A stretch of 64,000 nt of DNA from Lysobacterales bacterium (GTDB taxonomy: Bacteria; Pseudomonadota; Gammaproteobacteria; Xanthomonadales; Xanthomonadaceae), in assembly GCA_019510195.1 (NCBI GenBank), contig JAEKKW010000055.1:17578-81577 (forward strand), in the 5' to 3' direction. Below the pieces are notes generated by a model that was given only the letters and a program-made list of their open reading frames with translations, was not told the origin of the DNA and did no database searches. Each line of letters opens with the position of its first letter. Positions within the stretch are counted from its first letter, which is position 1. This document shows positions 9,331 through 18,442 of this stretch, in pieces. Made by a program: the position numbers and the translations under genes.

Positions 9331-10020
9331 ATGATCGACCTGCATTACTGGCCCACGCCCAACGGCCACAAGATCACCCTGTTCCTCGAGGAGGCCGGCC
9401 TCGAATACCGCATCCTCCCGCTCGATATCGGCAAGGGCGCGCAATTCGAACCCGAATACCTGCGTATTTCGCCCAACAACAAGATGCCGGCGATCGTCGA
9501 TCACGCACCGGCCGATGGCGGCGCACCGATCAGCGTGTTCGAATCGGGCGCGATCCTGATCTATCTCGCCAACAAGACCGGTCGTTTCTTCGCCGATGAC
9601 ACGCGCGGCAAGGTCCACGTCAACGAATGGCTGATGTGGCAGATGGCCGGACTCGGGCCGATGACCGGGCAATACGGTCATTTCCATGTGTACGCGCCGG
9701 AAACCATCGATTACGCGCGCGATCGCTACCGCAACGAAGTGCTGCGCCTGCTCGGCGTGCTCGACAGGCAGTTGCGCGACCGCGCCTTCATCACCGGCGA
9801 CGACTATACGATCGCCGACATGGCCTGCCATCCGTGGATCAATCCGTACACGAAGGCACCACTCGATCTGTCGGCGTTCCCGGACCTGCAGCGCTGGCAC
9901 GCATCGATCGCCGCGCGTCCGGCGACGCAGCGTGCCTATGCGCTGACGACGCAGGTCAATCCGGATGCGGGCAAACCGATGAGCGAGGAAGAGAAGAAAA
10001 TCCTGTTCGGGCGGCGATAA
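9331..10020 (+). CDS. Glutathione S-transferase, Nu-class-like (YfcG/YghU type)
   Basis: A 229-residue two-domain cytosolic GST. The N-terminal thioredoxin-fold domain begins IDLHYWPTPNGHKITLFLEEAG and includes NNKMPAIVDH and FESGAILIYLA, the glutathione-binding segment. The all-helical C-terminal domain holds the N-capping motif GDDYTIADMACHPW. The TPNGHK signature resembles the Nu-class disulfide-bond oxidoreductases YfcG and YghU rather than classical GSTs. I chose the ATG at 9331, which has a GGAG ribosome site; an upstream ATG at 9295 would add 12 residues without family support. It is divergent from uvrD. Confidence 0.88.
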   Translation: MIDLHYWPTPNGHKITLFLEEAGLEYRILPLDIGKGAQFEPEYLRISPNNKMPAIVDHAPADGGAPISVFESGAILIYLANKTGRFFADDTRGKVHVNEWLMWQMAGLGPMTGQYGHFHVYAPETIDYARDRYRNEVLRLLGVLDRQLRDRAFITGDDYTIADMACHPWINPYTKAPLDLSAFPDLQRWHASIAARPATQRAYALTTQVNPDAGKPMSEEEKKILFGRR

Positions 10021-10129
10021 AGCTCAAGGCGCACGCTGCCTTGGCATCTCCGAGAAAGCATCGCCCGGCTGTGCGCCTATCGCGGTTGTCTGCAACCGCC
10101 GACACGCCGTGAATACGTCCATGTAGGCT

Positions 10130-10155
10130 CGTACGCAGCATCCATGCTGCGTACG
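10130..10155. repeat. REP-like palindrome in intergenic region
   Basis: CGTACGCAGCAT and ATGCTGCGTACG form perfect 12-bp arms around a CC spacer. It lies in the 230-base gene-free stretch between the GST and the S9 peptidase, which has no other clear feature except a GC-rich hairpin at 10224-10243 that may end the peptidase mRNA. A related core (GCATCCATGCTGC) recurs at 59431-59451, suggesting a dispersed repeat. Confidence 0.65.
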
Positions 10156-10250
10156 GTCGGCTCTGCAGACGAACCGCATAGGCACCGCCGGTGGCGGGCC
10201 TTTCGCTCCCTTGAAAGCAACAACACGCGCGCGGCAGCGCGTGCGGGCTG

Positions 10251-12569
10251 TTACTTCACCGGCTTGAGGTCGTATTCCTTCGGCGGTTCCGCACCCAGCA
10301 GGTTCTTCACGAAGAAGTCCCAGCGGCGGCGCATCACGTAGTAGCTGTCCATCCCGTAACCGTGGCGCGCATGCGGCAGCAACAGCAGGTCGAAGTCCTT
10401 GTTCGCCTTCATCAGCGCATCGACCACCTGCAACGTCGACTGCGGCGGCACGTTGTCGTCCATCAGGCCGTGGACCAGCATCAACTTGCCCTTGAGGTTC
10501 TTCGCGTAGGCCGCGTTGTCCTGTCCGGTGTAATTGGTGGTGCCGTCGGTCTTCTTTTCCAGCAAACCGTGGTAGCGCTCGGCCCAGTCGTCTTCATAGG
10601 TCAGGTTGTCGTGGTTGCCGCTTTCCGACCAGCCGGCCTTGTACACGTCCGGATAGCGGAACATCGCCGCAGCCGTGGCATTGCCGCCGCCGGAATGGCC
10701 CCAGATGCCGGCGCGGGCCGCATCGATCCACGGATACTTCGCGGCGAGTTGCTTCAGCGCGGTGACCTGGTCGGGCAGCGTGTTGTCGGCCATGTTGCCG
10801 TACCACGCATCCTGGAAGGACTTGCTGCGCAGCGGGGTGCCCATGCCATCGACCGCGATGACGATGAAGCCGAGTTCGGCCAGCGCCTGGTTGTCGCCCT
10901 GCGCGGGCATGAAGCTGCGTGTGCGGATCGAACCGACCTGCGGGCCCGGATAGATGTAGGTGACGATCGGGTACTTCTTGCCCGCATCGAAATTCGACGG
11001 CTTGAACATCTGGCCGTAGAGATCGGTCTTGCCGTCACGCGCCTTCACCGTGAACGATTCCGGTGCAACCCAACCCGCAGCCTTCAGGCGGCTGAGATCG
11101 GCGCGCGCGAGTTCGCTCACCTGCTTGCCGTTGCCATCGCGCAGCACGGCGACCGGCGCGGAGGAAATGGTCGAATACACGTCGACGAAATACTTGTCGT
11201 CGTCGGACGCCGTGATCGTGTGGTTGGCGTTTTCCGGCGTCAGCAGGGTGACGTCGCCGCCATCCATGCCGACCTTGTAGTAGTGCACGAAGTAGGGATC
11301 GTTGCCGGCTTCGCGACCGACGCCGCGAATCCACAAGGTGCGCGAGGCGGCATCGAGGCGGCCGATCTGGGTGACGTTCCAGTCGCCGCTGGTGATCTGG
11401 TGCTTGAGCTTGCCGGTGGCGAGGTCATGCAGATAGAGGTGGCCCCAATCGGATTTCTGGCTGAACCAGATGAATTCGTTGCTCTCGGGCAGGTAGCGCC
11501 AGTTGACCGAGGCCAGCGCCGGCGCGCTCTGGTACTGGGTGGCGACGGTTTCGGTGTAGACGTCGCGCACCTTGCCGGTGGCGGCATCGGCCACGCGCAG
11601 GGTCGCCGACTTGTGGCCGCGGTCGGTGCTGACGAAGGCGAGCGACTTGCCATCCTTCGCCCACTGCACGTCTTCCCAGCCGCCATCGCAAACCACGTCA
11701 TCGGCACAGGTCGAACGGTGCTGGTCCGCCGGCATCTGCAAGCGGATCGTCTTCGGCGCGGCGCCGCTGGCGTCGATGACGACGCGCTCGATCATCGTCA
11801 CGTTCTTGTCGCCGGGGAACGGATATTTCCACTGCTGCGCCTTGGGCGCGCCGACGTTGGTATCGACCAGTGTCATCGTGCTGGTCTTGCGCTGGTCCTG
11901 CTGGAAGGTGGCGATCTTCCTGGAGTCCGGCGACCACACCACGACTGCCTCGTCGGTGTGCTTCCAGCCGGCGTTGTCAGTGGCGTAGCCGTAGTCCGTC
12001 TTGCCGTCGAAGGTCAGCTGGGTTTCCTTGCCACTGGCGACATCGCGCGACCACAGGTTCCAGTCGCGGATGAAGGCTTCGCGCTTGCCGTCGGGCGAGG
12101 CGACGCCGGGTTCGTTGCCGGATTTCGCCACGGCCACCGGCGCGCAACCCTTGTCGTCGCAGCGATAGCTGCCGCCGCGCACATCCACCACCATGACCGT
12201 GCCATCGCGCCTGATGCCCGAGACCGGCAGCATGTCCACCTTGACCGGCGCACCCTTGCCGGCGCGGGCCTGGTTCATCGCGGCGGCCAGTGCTTGCGCG
12301 TCGAAGGCGGGCGCGGATTTGCCGGTGGCCGGATCCAGCCGCAGGAAACGTGTCTTGCCCCCGGTGCTTTCGCGGTACACCACGCTATCGTCGTCCAGCC
12401 AGCCGACGACATTCACCATGCCGTCCACCAGCGGGCCGGTGCGGTCGGCCAAGGCCTTGACGGCGCGATCGTAATCGGCAGTGGTGAGCTGCTTGGGGGT
12501 CTGCGCAAAGGTCATCGGGGCGATCAGGCAGCAGGCGGCCAGCACGGCCAGGCGGGAACGGGTATGCAT
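10251..12569 (-). CDS. S9 family prolyl oligopeptidase (dipeptidyl peptidase IV-like), exported
   Basis: A 772-residue serine peptidase with an N-terminal signal peptide (SRLAVLAACCLIAPMTFAQ), a large beta-propeller region and a C-terminal alpha/beta-hydrolase domain. The catalytic set is Ser in GIWGHSGGGNAT (~626), Asp in GLMDDNVPPQS (~702) and His in HARHGYG (~735). The nucleophile elbow reads GHSGGG instead of the common GWSYGG of DPP-IV, so substrate preference may differ. S9B enzymes release Xaa-Pro dipeptides and are abundant in protein-degrading Lysobacteraceae. It appears monocistronic, with its own promoter in the 12570-12660 gap. Confidence 0.88.
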   Translation of the reverse strand: MHTRSRLAVLAACCLIAPMTFAQTPKQLTTADYDRAVKALADRTGPLVDGMVNVVGWLDDDSVVYRESTGGKTRFLRLDPATGKSAPAFDAQALAAAMNQARAGKGAPVKVDMLPVSGIRRDGTVMVVDVRGGSYRCDDKGCAPVAVAKSGNEPGVASPDGKREAFIRDWNLWSRDVASGKETQLTFDGKTDYGYATDNAGWKHTDEAVVVWSPDSRKIATFQQDQRKTSTMTLVDTNVGAPKAQQWKYPFPGDKNVTMIERVVIDASGAAPKTIRLQMPADQHRSTCADDVVCDGGWEDVQWAKDGKSLAFVSTDRGHKSATLRVADAATGKVRDVYTETVATQYQSAPALASVNWRYLPESNEFIWFSQKSDWGHLYLHDLATGKLKHQITSGDWNVTQIGRLDAASRTLWIRGVGREAGNDPYFVHYYKVGMDGGDVTLLTPENANHTITASDDDKYFVDVYSTISSAPVAVLRDGNGKQVSELARADLSRLKAAGWVAPESFTVKARDGKTDLYGQMFKPSNFDAGKKYPIVTYIYPGPQVGSIRTRSFMPAQGDNQALAELGFIVIAVDGMGTPLRSKSFQDAWYGNMADNTLPDQVTALKQLAAKYPWIDAARAGIWGHSGGGNATAAAMFRYPDVYKAGWSESGNHDNLTYEDDWAERYHGLLEKKTDGTTNYTGQDNAAYAKNLKGKLMLVHGLMDDNVPPQSTLQVVDALMKANKDFDLLLLPHARHGYGMDSYYVMRRRWDFFVKNLLGAEPPKEYDLKPVK

Positions 12570-12664
12570 GGGAATCCCTGGAGCGACGATATCCGTTCGA
12601 TGCTACCCGCAGCGACGCGCCGGGAATACATGACTTCCGGCCTATCCCGCCCGGAATCGCCAAT

Positions 12665-12693
12665 GAAAAAGCGGGCCGGAACCCGCTTTTTTG
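12665..12693 (-). terminator. Bidirectional-looking intrinsic terminator
   Basis: AAAAAGCGGG and CCCGCTTTTT pair around a CCGGAA loop. It sits 3 nt past the stop of the small exported protein to its right, whose transcript it should end before the S9 peptidase promoter. Confidence 0.85.
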
Positions 12694-12695
12694 TT

Positions 12696-13127
12696 TTACT
12701 TCTCCGACGGAGGCGGGGGCGCTTCTTCCAGCGTGCCAGTCGTGTAATGGCCGCCCGCGCTCGCACAGTCGACGTCACGCGCTGGCGACCACTTGATCGC
12801 GGTTCCTGTTGCGACGGGTCGGACAAGCCGCCACGGCCAGAACCCGAAATGCTGGGCACCGTTGTAATGGATGACGGCATCGGCGCCGGCCGCCCTGGCA
12901 TCCGCCACGAGCTTTGGAAGAATGTCATTGACGCTTCCATAGCTGCCTTTTCCGTAATCCAGCTCCTTCACTTCGATGTACTTGAATTCAGCCGGGGGCG
13001 TGCCCGTGAAGAGACAGATTCCGCTCTTGGACGACGGTTGTTCAGAAGCCGGGACCTGGGCATTGCAGAATTGCGATGCGCAGAAAAGCACGATGCCCGC
13101 AGTCGATTGGTGGCGCATGAATTTCAT
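12696..13127 (-). CDS. Small exported protein of unknown function
   Basis: A 143-residue protein with a signal peptide (QSTAGIVLFCASQFCNAQ) and a proline-rich end (EEAPPPPSEK). The centre (PPAEFKYIEVKELDYGKGSYG, then ILPKLVADARAAGADAVI) resembles the small alpha/beta fold of RcsF/DUF4156/YbjQ-type proteins: a strand beginning with Y, a glycine-rich turn, then a helix ending AAGADAVI. That likeness is weak and I do not assign a function. The ATG at 13127 has a GGGGA ribosome site; upstream in-frame residues look non-coding. It stands alone between a terminator and the pigment locus. Confidence 0.65.
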   Translation of the reverse strand: MKFMRHQSTAGIVLFCASQFCNAQVPASEQPSSKSGICLFTGTPPAEFKYIEVKELDYGKGSYGSVNDILPKLVADARAAGADAVIHYNGAQHFGFWPWRLVRPVATGTAIKWSPARDVDCASAGGHYTTGTLEEAPPPPSEK

Positions 13128-13263
13128 GTTTTCCCCAAAAATAGATGATTGATCGCCTCCCCCGGAGGCCATGCGATCTTACCGCCGCATCGTCGCCCTC
13201 GCGCCGGCAAATGAACGGAACCGCGATGCCAGTCTGGCCGCGCTGCAACATGGATGCCCCAAG

Positions 13264-13292
13264 ACGGTTTCATGACGGGCCCGGTCTATAAT
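13264..13292 (+). promoter_or_regulatory. Candidate promoter of the first pigment operon
   Basis: A perfect TATAAT lies at 13287-13292, with a weak -35 region (ACGGTT) 17 nt upstream. A start of transcription near 13299 would put the in-frame ATGs at 13254 and 13272 outside the mRNA and favours the GTG at 13320 as the ketosynthase start. Confidence 0.55.
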
Positions 13293-13319
13293 CTCCGGTC
13301 ATCCCCAGCCCGATCCTTC

Positions 13320-14528
13320 GTGACCGATTCCCGAACCGCCCAGCGCATTTCTCCGGTGGCAATCCGTGCCCATACCGCCACCACAGCGCTCGGCCGCGGA
13401 CGGCAGGCCCAGGCCGATGCCCTTCGCGTGGGACGTAGCGGCCTCCGCCCCAACGATTTCAGCCACGCGCCCCTGCCCTGCTGGATCGGCCGGGTCGGCG
13501 GCGTCGAGGACGATGCCCTGCCCGAAGCGTTGAGCGACTGGGAATGCCGCAACAACCGCCTCGCCTGGATTGCCCTGCAACAGGACGGGGTGATGGACGC
13601 GCTGCGTGCGATGGCCGAAAAGCATGGCCCGGAGCGTGTCGCGCTGGTGGTCGGCACGTCGACGTCGAGCATCGGTGCCAGCGAGGAAGCCTACGAACGC
13701 CTGGTCGATGACGCCTTTCCGCCCGACCTCGCCCGCCCGATCATCCACACCCCGCATTCGCTGGGCGATTTCCTCCAGCACGCCACTGGCTTGCGCGGTC
13801 CGTGCATCACCGTCGCCACTGCATGTTCATCGAGCGCCAAGGTGTTCGCGCAGGCGGCGCGGCTGATCCAGGCCGGTGTGGTCGATGCCGCCCTGGTCGG
13901 TGGTGTCGATACCCTGTGCGGTAGCGTGCTGTTCGGCTTCAACTCGCTGGGACTGGTCTCGGCACAACCGTGTCGCCCGTTCGATGCACAGCGCGACGGC
14001 ATCTCGCTCGGCGAGGCCGGCGGCTTCGCGGTGCTGGAACGCCTGGGTGATGATGAATCCGCCGGACTGCGCTTGCTCGGCTACGGCGAATCCAGCGACG
14101 CCCACCACATGTCGACGCCGCATCCCGAAGGCCTGGGCGCGCAACTCGCGATGCGCGATGCGCTGGCGCGCGCCGGGCTCGATGCATCCGGCATCGACCA
14201 TCTCAACCTGCACGGCACCGCCACGCCGGCGAATGACCGCGTCGAGGCGATCGCGGTGTCGGCGCTGTTCCCGGAATCCCTGCACGCGGCCAGCACCAAG
14301 GGGTTCACCGGTCACACGCTGGGCGCGGCTGGCATCGTTGAATCGGTGTTTGCATTGATCGCACTGGAAGACGGCATCCTGCCGGCGACGCTCAACAGCG
14401 ATGCGCCCGATCCCGCCTGTGGCGCGCAAATCCGTTTCACCGCGGATGCACGCCCGATCCGCCACGCCATGAACAACTCGTTCGGCTTCGGCGGCAACAA
14501 TTGCTCGCTGGTGTTCGGTCGCGCATGA
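13320..14528 (+). CDS. Beta-ketoacyl-ACP synthase of aryl polyene assembly (ApeO/ApeR-like)
   Basis: A 402-residue KAS I/II-type condensing enzyme that should extend the aryl starter with malonyl-ACP. The catalytic triad is complete: Cys169 in TACSSSAK, His298 in NLHGTATPAND and His332 in KGFTGHTLGAAG. The C-terminal MNNSFGFGGNNCS block is typical. The GTG at 13320 is preferred because it follows the TATAAT box and starts just ahead of the conserved PVAIRAHTATTALGRG. It overlaps the next gene by 4 nt (ATGA), as expected for a KS paired with a chain-length-factor partner. It is the only complete ketosynthase in the locus. Confidence 0.88.
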   Translation: MTDSRTAQRISPVAIRAHTATTALGRGRQAQADALRVGRSGLRPNDFSHAPLPCWIGRVGGVEDDALPEALSDWECRNNRLAWIALQQDGVMDALRAMAEKHGPERVALVVGTSTSSIGASEEAYERLVDDAFPPDLARPIIHTPHSLGDFLQHATGLRGPCITVATACSSSAKVFAQAARLIQAGVVDAALVGGVDTLCGSVLFGFNSLGLVSAQPCRPFDAQRDGISLGEAGGFAVLERLGDDESAGLRLLGYGESSDAHHMSTPHPEGLGAQLAMRDALARAGLDASGIDHLNLHGTATPANDRVEAIAVSALFPESLHAASTKGFTGHTLGAAGIVESVFALIALEDGILPATLNSDAPDPACGAQIRFTADARPIRHAMNNSFGFGGNNCSLVFGRA

Positions 14529-15325
14529 GTCCCTTGGACGCCACGATCGAAGGCATCGGTTTCTGGACGCGCGGGATTCCGGACTGGAATGCGGCGCGCC
14601 ATTTCGCCGTCAGTGGCGAACTGCCCGCCGAAGCCCCCTCCAAACCCTCGCCGCAACTGCTGCCCGCCAACGAACGCCGGCGCGCGCCGGAATCGGTCGC
14701 CGTCGCGCTGGAAGTCGCGCAGGCCGCGTGCGCCGATGCGGGACGCGATCCGAAAACGCTCGCCTCGATCTTCGCCAGCACCGACGGCGACCTGCCGATC
14801 ACCGATTACATCTGCGCCACCCTGCGCGATGCACCGGATGCCCTGTCGCCGACGAAATTCCACAACTCCGTGCACAACGCCGCCGCCGGTTACTGGACCA
14901 TCGGCCAGGGCTGCATGGCGCCATCGACCGCGTTGAGCGCGTTTTCCTGCACCTTCGCGCAAGGATTGCTGGAAGCATTGGTGAATCTCGCCTGCGACGT
15001 CCAGACTGATTCAGAACAGGCCATCCTGCTCGCCGCCTACGACACCGGCGCGACCGGTCCGCTGTCTTCGGTCTCGACCGGAACCGGGTTGCTCGGCGGC
15101 GCACTGGTGCTGGCGCCCGCGGGCGGCAAGGGGCCGCAGTTGTCCGCGACACTGGTCGATGGCGAAGCCGGCGCCAACGACGGCCCACTCGCACGTCAAG
15201 CAACCGGGAACCGCATGGCGAAAATGCTGCCATTGTTCGACCTGCTCGCCACCGGAAAGAATGGCAACGTGCAACTGGACGCCGGTGCCGGACGCGCATT
15301 GCGCCTGGAAATTCGCCATGACTGA
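14525..15325 (+). CDS. Chain-length-factor-like ketosynthase partner (ApeC-like)
   Basis: A 266-residue protein related to the N-terminal half of ketosynthases but lacking the catalytic Cys and His residues. The region equivalent to the nucleophile reads STALSAFSCTFAQG, and the conserved pre-active-site block is SPTKFHNSVHNAAAGYW. In characterised aryl polyene systems ApeC pairs with ApeO to form a KS:CLF heterodimer; the same role is inferred here from the 4-nt overlap with the complete ketosynthase and from size. The stop overlaps the downstream glycosyltransferase start by 8 nt. Confidence 0.8.
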   Translation: MSPLDATIEGIGFWTRGIPDWNAARHFAVSGELPAEAPSKPSPQLLPANERRRAPESVAVALEVAQAACADAGRDPKTLASIFASTDGDLPITDYICATLRDAPDALSPTKFHNSVHNAAAGYWTIGQGCMAPSTALSAFSCTFAQGLLEALVNLACDVQTDSEQAILLAAYDTGATGPLSSVSTGTGLLGGALVLAPAGGKGPQLSATLVDGEAGANDGPLARQATGNRMAKMLPLFDLLATGKNGNVQLDAGAGRALRLEIRHD

Positions 15326-16091
15326 ACCAACGCAACTCGACCGCACCAACGTCGCCGTGGTGATCCCGGCGCTGAACGAACACCTGCGCATTCGCGAAGT
15401 GGCGAGCGAAGCCTTGCAGCACATCGATCACGTCATCGTGATCGACGATGGTTCCGACGACGGAACTTCCGACTGCTTGCGCGATCTCCCCATCACCCTG
15501 TTGCACCATCCGCAACGGATGGGCAAGGGGCAATCGCTGCGGGACGGATTCGCCGAAGCCGCACGCATGGGCATGCAGGCGGTGGCGACGATGGACGGCG
15601 ACGGCCAGCACAAGGCCTCCGACCTGCCGCGCCTGATCACCGCTGCCAACCGCCATCCCGGCGCGCTGGTGATCGGTGCGCGCCTGCAGAAACGCGCATC
15701 GCAGCCGTGGTATCGCCGCATCGGCAACGACTTCGGCGACTGGGGCATCAGCTGGGGCTGCGGCTATCGCGTGGTCGACACCCAAAGTGGCCAGCGCCTG
15801 TATCCGCGCGCGGTGTTCACCCTGCCCGACGTGCCCGGCGAAGGTTTCGTGTTCGAGGCGCAGATGCTGATGTCGGCGTCGCGCCAGGCCGGTGCCAGCG
15901 TGGTCGCGGTGCCGGTGGAAGCGCGTTATGCCAGCGCCGGCGAGGAATTCCGCAAAAGCCATTTCCGCCTGTTCCGCGACCTCTACAACATCACCTCGCA
16001 CACGGTGCGCTTCATCGTGGGGCGCGGCGACATGATGCGCGAATACGTGCGGACGCGTGCGCATCCGCCGGTGATTGACGGCGACGCATGA
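15318..16091 (+). CDS. Family-2 glycosyltransferase in the pigment operon
   Basis: A 257-residue GT-A fold enzyme with the donor-binding blocks VVIPALNEHLRI, VIVIDDGSDDGT and the metal-binding MDGDGQHKASDL. No membrane segment is evident apart from moderately hydrophobic stretches, so it is probably cytosolic or peripheral. In APE and xanthomonadin loci such enzymes are thought to add a sugar, linking the polyene to a lipid or head group; the acceptor cannot be read from sequence. It overlaps both neighbours (8 nt upstream, 4 nt downstream), so it belongs to the KS-CLF transcript. Confidence 0.82.
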   Translation: MTEPTQLDRTNVAVVIPALNEHLRIREVASEALQHIDHVIVIDDGSDDGTSDCLRDLPITLLHHPQRMGKGQSLRDGFAEAARMGMQAVATMDGDGQHKASDLPRLITAANRHPGALVIGARLQKRASQPWYRRIGNDFGDWGISWGCGYRVVDTQSGQRLYPRAVFTLPDVPGEGFVFEAQMLMSASRQAGASVVAVPVEARYASAGEEFRKSHFRLFRDLYNITSHTVRFIVGRGDMMREYVRTRAHPPVIDGDA

Positions 16092-17701
16092 ACAACAAGG
16101 TCGACGTCGTCATCCTCGGTGGTGGCCTCGCTGGCCTGGGCCTGTCGATCCAGCTCAAGCGCATGGATCCGGCGCTGCATGTGGTGGTGGTCGAGCGCCA
16201 GCGGCATCCGGCGCGCGAGGCCGCGTTCAAGGTCGGTGAATCGACGGTGGAAATCGCCGCGCATTATTTCGGCCATGTCCTCGGCCTGCGCGAACATCTC
16301 GACGGCGACCAGATCCGCAAGTTCGGCTTCCGTTTCTTCTTCTCCGATGGCGTCGCGAGCATCGACCGCTGCACCGAACTCGGCGTCAGCAAACTGCTGC
16401 CGATGACGTCGTGGCAACTCGATCGCGGCCGCTTCGAGAACTTCCTCGGCGAACGCGCGCGCGAACTCGGCGTGGTCTTCCTTGATGGCGCGACGGTCAA
16501 ACACCTTGATCCCGCCAGCGGCGACGACCTGCACGCGGTCGAATTCGAACGCGAAGGCGTGACCACGCGGCTGGAAGCGCGCTGGCTGGTCGATGCCGCC
16601 GGTCGCGCCAGCCTGCTCAAGCGCAAGTTCGACCTCGCCGAAGACAATCCGCACGACGTCAATGCCGCGTGGTGGCGCGTCGATGGCATCGTCGATCCCA
16701 ACCTGTGGTCGCGCGACAACGACTGGCTGCAGCGCTGCACGCCGCCGGACCGCTGGCGTTCCACCAACCACTTGTGCGGGCGCGGCTACTGGGCGTGGAT
16801 GATCCCACTCGCTTCCGGCATGCATTCGATCGGCATCGTCGCCGACGGCGCGGCACATCCGCTTGAACACATCAAGACCCATGCGCTGGCGATGGCGTGG
16901 CTGCGCGAGCACCAGCCGGCGCTGGCGAAGCTGCTGGACGATCCGCGCCACGCCGTGCAGGACTTCCGTTTCCTGCGTCATTTTTCGCACGGCTGCAGGC
17001 AGGTGTTCTCGGGCGATCGCTGGGCGATCACCGGCGAGGCGGGATTGTTCCTCGATCCGTTCTACTCGCCGGGCAGCGATTTCATCGCCATCGGCAACAC
17101 CTACATCTGCGACCTGATCCGTCGCGATCGCGCCGGCACGCTGTTCGCGCCGTACGCCGCCATCTACCAGCAGCTGATCGATTCCTTCTTCGACAACACC
17201 ATGACGCTTTATCGCGGCCAGTACGCGCTGTTCGGCGACGCCCGGGTGATGCCGCTCAAGGTGATCTGGGACTACACCTACTACTGGTCGCTGCTGGCGC
17301 CACTGTTCACCGGCGATCGCATCACCGACATCGCCATGCTCGGCAAGTTGCGGCCGGCACTCGATCGCGCGACCGCCCTCAACATCGCCATGCAGATGTT
17401 GTTGCGCACATGGGGCGAGTGCAATGGCGCGCCGTTGCCGCCGCAGGACGGGCCACTGCTCGACCAGTTCCTGATCCCGTGGTTCCACGAACTCAATCGC
17501 GCGCTCACCGATCCGCCGCAGGACGACGCCACGTTCCGCGAGCGCATCGCTTCCAATGTCGCGTTGATGGAGCGATTGGCGCTGCAGTTGCTGGACGAGG
17601 CGCGCAAGGACCATCGCGACATCGACGATGCCGGACTTTCCGCATTGCTGGTGGATGTGGCGCCCGGCGAACCGTTGCTGCAGGCGCCGTGGGTGGCTTG
17701 A
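16088..17701 (+). CDS. FAD-dependent oxidoreductase, flavin-halogenase-like (first copy)
   Basis: A 537-residue flavoprotein with an N-terminal dinucleotide-binding motif (ILGGGLAGLGLSIQL), the FKVGESTVE block, and WAWMIP, which matches the WxWxIP signature of flavin-dependent halogenases. GDRWAITGEAGLFLDPFYSPG is the second FAD-contact region. Xanthomonadins are brominated aryl polyenes, so halogenation is a reasonable role, but desaturation or hydroxylation is equally possible from sequence. It is last in the rightward four-gene operon (ATGA overlap with the glycosyltransferase) and converges on the ketoreductase with a 6-nt gap. Confidence 0.8.
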   Translation: MNNKVDVVILGGGLAGLGLSIQLKRMDPALHVVVVERQRHPAREAAFKVGESTVEIAAHYFGHVLGLREHLDGDQIRKFGFRFFFSDGVASIDRCTELGVSKLLPMTSWQLDRGRFENFLGERARELGVVFLDGATVKHLDPASGDDLHAVEFEREGVTTRLEARWLVDAAGRASLLKRKFDLAEDNPHDVNAAWWRVDGIVDPNLWSRDNDWLQRCTPPDRWRSTNHLCGRGYWAWMIPLASGMHSIGIVADGAAHPLEHIKTHALAMAWLREHQPALAKLLDDPRHAVQDFRFLRHFSHGCRQVFSGDRWAITGEAGLFLDPFYSPGSDFIAIGNTYICDLIRRDRAGTLFAPYAAIYQQLIDSFFDNTMTLYRGQYALFGDARVMPLKVIWDYTYYWSLLAPLFTGDRITDIAMLGKLRPALDRATALNIAMQMLLRTWGECNGAPLPPQDGPLLDQFLIPWFHELNRALTDPPQDDATFRERIASNVALMERLALQLLDEARKDHRDIDDAGLSALLVDVAPGEPLLQAPWVA

Positions 17702-17707
17702 GGGCGA

Positions 17708-18442
17708 CTAGCCCATCCCGCCATTGATGCCGATCACCTGGCCGTTGATGTAACCAGCGCCATCGCTGCACAGGAAGGCGACCAGTGCCGCGACTTCTTC
17801 CGGTGTTCCGGCGCGTCCGGCGGGCACCATCGCCTTGAGCTGGTCCGGCGGAAACAACTGTTCGGTCATGCGTCCGGCGATTACCCCCGGCGCGACCGCA
17901 TTGGCGGTGATGCCGCGGCTGGCCATTTCGCGCGCCAGCGATTTCACCGCGCCATGCAGGCCGGCCTTCGCCGCGGCGTAATTGGCCTGCCCGCGATTGC
18001 CGAGCACGCCGGCCACCGACGAGATGCAGACGACGCGACCCCAGCGCGTGCGCGCCATTGGCAACAGCAGCGGTTGCGTCACGTTGAAGAAGCCGTTGAG
18101 CGAGACATCGACCACGCGCGACCATTGCGCCGGCGACATTCCGGCCATCGGCGCGTCGTCGTGGATGCCGGCGTTGTTGACGACGACCTGGATCGGGCCG
18201 CCAGCGAGCAATCCGTCGATCGCGGCGCGCGATGCATCGGCGTCGCTGACATCGAACGCGATCGCTTCGGCGCTGCCGCCGGCGGCGGCGATGTCGTCGA
18301 CCAATGCCCGCGCCTTCGCCAGTCCGCTGTTGGCATGCACGATCACGTGCAGTCCTTGCGCAGCCAGCGCCGTGCAGATGGCGCCACCGATATCGCCGCT
18401 GCCGCCGGTCACCAGCGCGCGTTTCATCGTCCTGTCATTCAT
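17708..18442 (-). CDS. 3-oxoacyl-ACP reductase of the pigment pathway (FabG/ApeQ-like)
   Basis: A 244-residue short-chain dehydrogenase that should reduce the beta-keto group after each condensation, using NADPH. It shows the cofactor motif TGGSGDIGGAIC, NNAG at the central strand, and the catalytic Ser-Tyr-Lys set in CISSVAGVLGNRGQANYAAAKAG. The C-terminus ends GQVIGINGGMG. It is the last gene of the leftward nine-gene block and overlaps the dehydratase by 4 nt. An alternative start at 18427 (MKRALVTGG) would look more like housekeeping FabG. Confidence 0.88.
   Translation of the reverse strand: MNDRTMKRALVTGGSGDIGGAICTALAAQGLHVIVHANSGLAKARALVDDIAAAGGSAEAIAFDVSDADASRAAIDGLLAGGPIQVVVNNAGIHDDAPMAGMSPAQWSRVVDVSLNGFFNVTQPLLLPMARTRWGRVVCISSVAGVLGNRGQANYAAAKAGLHGAVKSLAREMASRGITANAVAPGVIAGRMTEQLFPPDQLKAMVPAGRAGTPEEVAALVAFLCSDGAGYINGQVIGINGGMG

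Noticed and set aside
10362..13148. A 928-codon plus-strand frame opposite the S9 peptidase
   Set aside because: It runs through the terminator at 12665-12693 and the peptidase gene. Composition is shadow-like and no family is recognisable.
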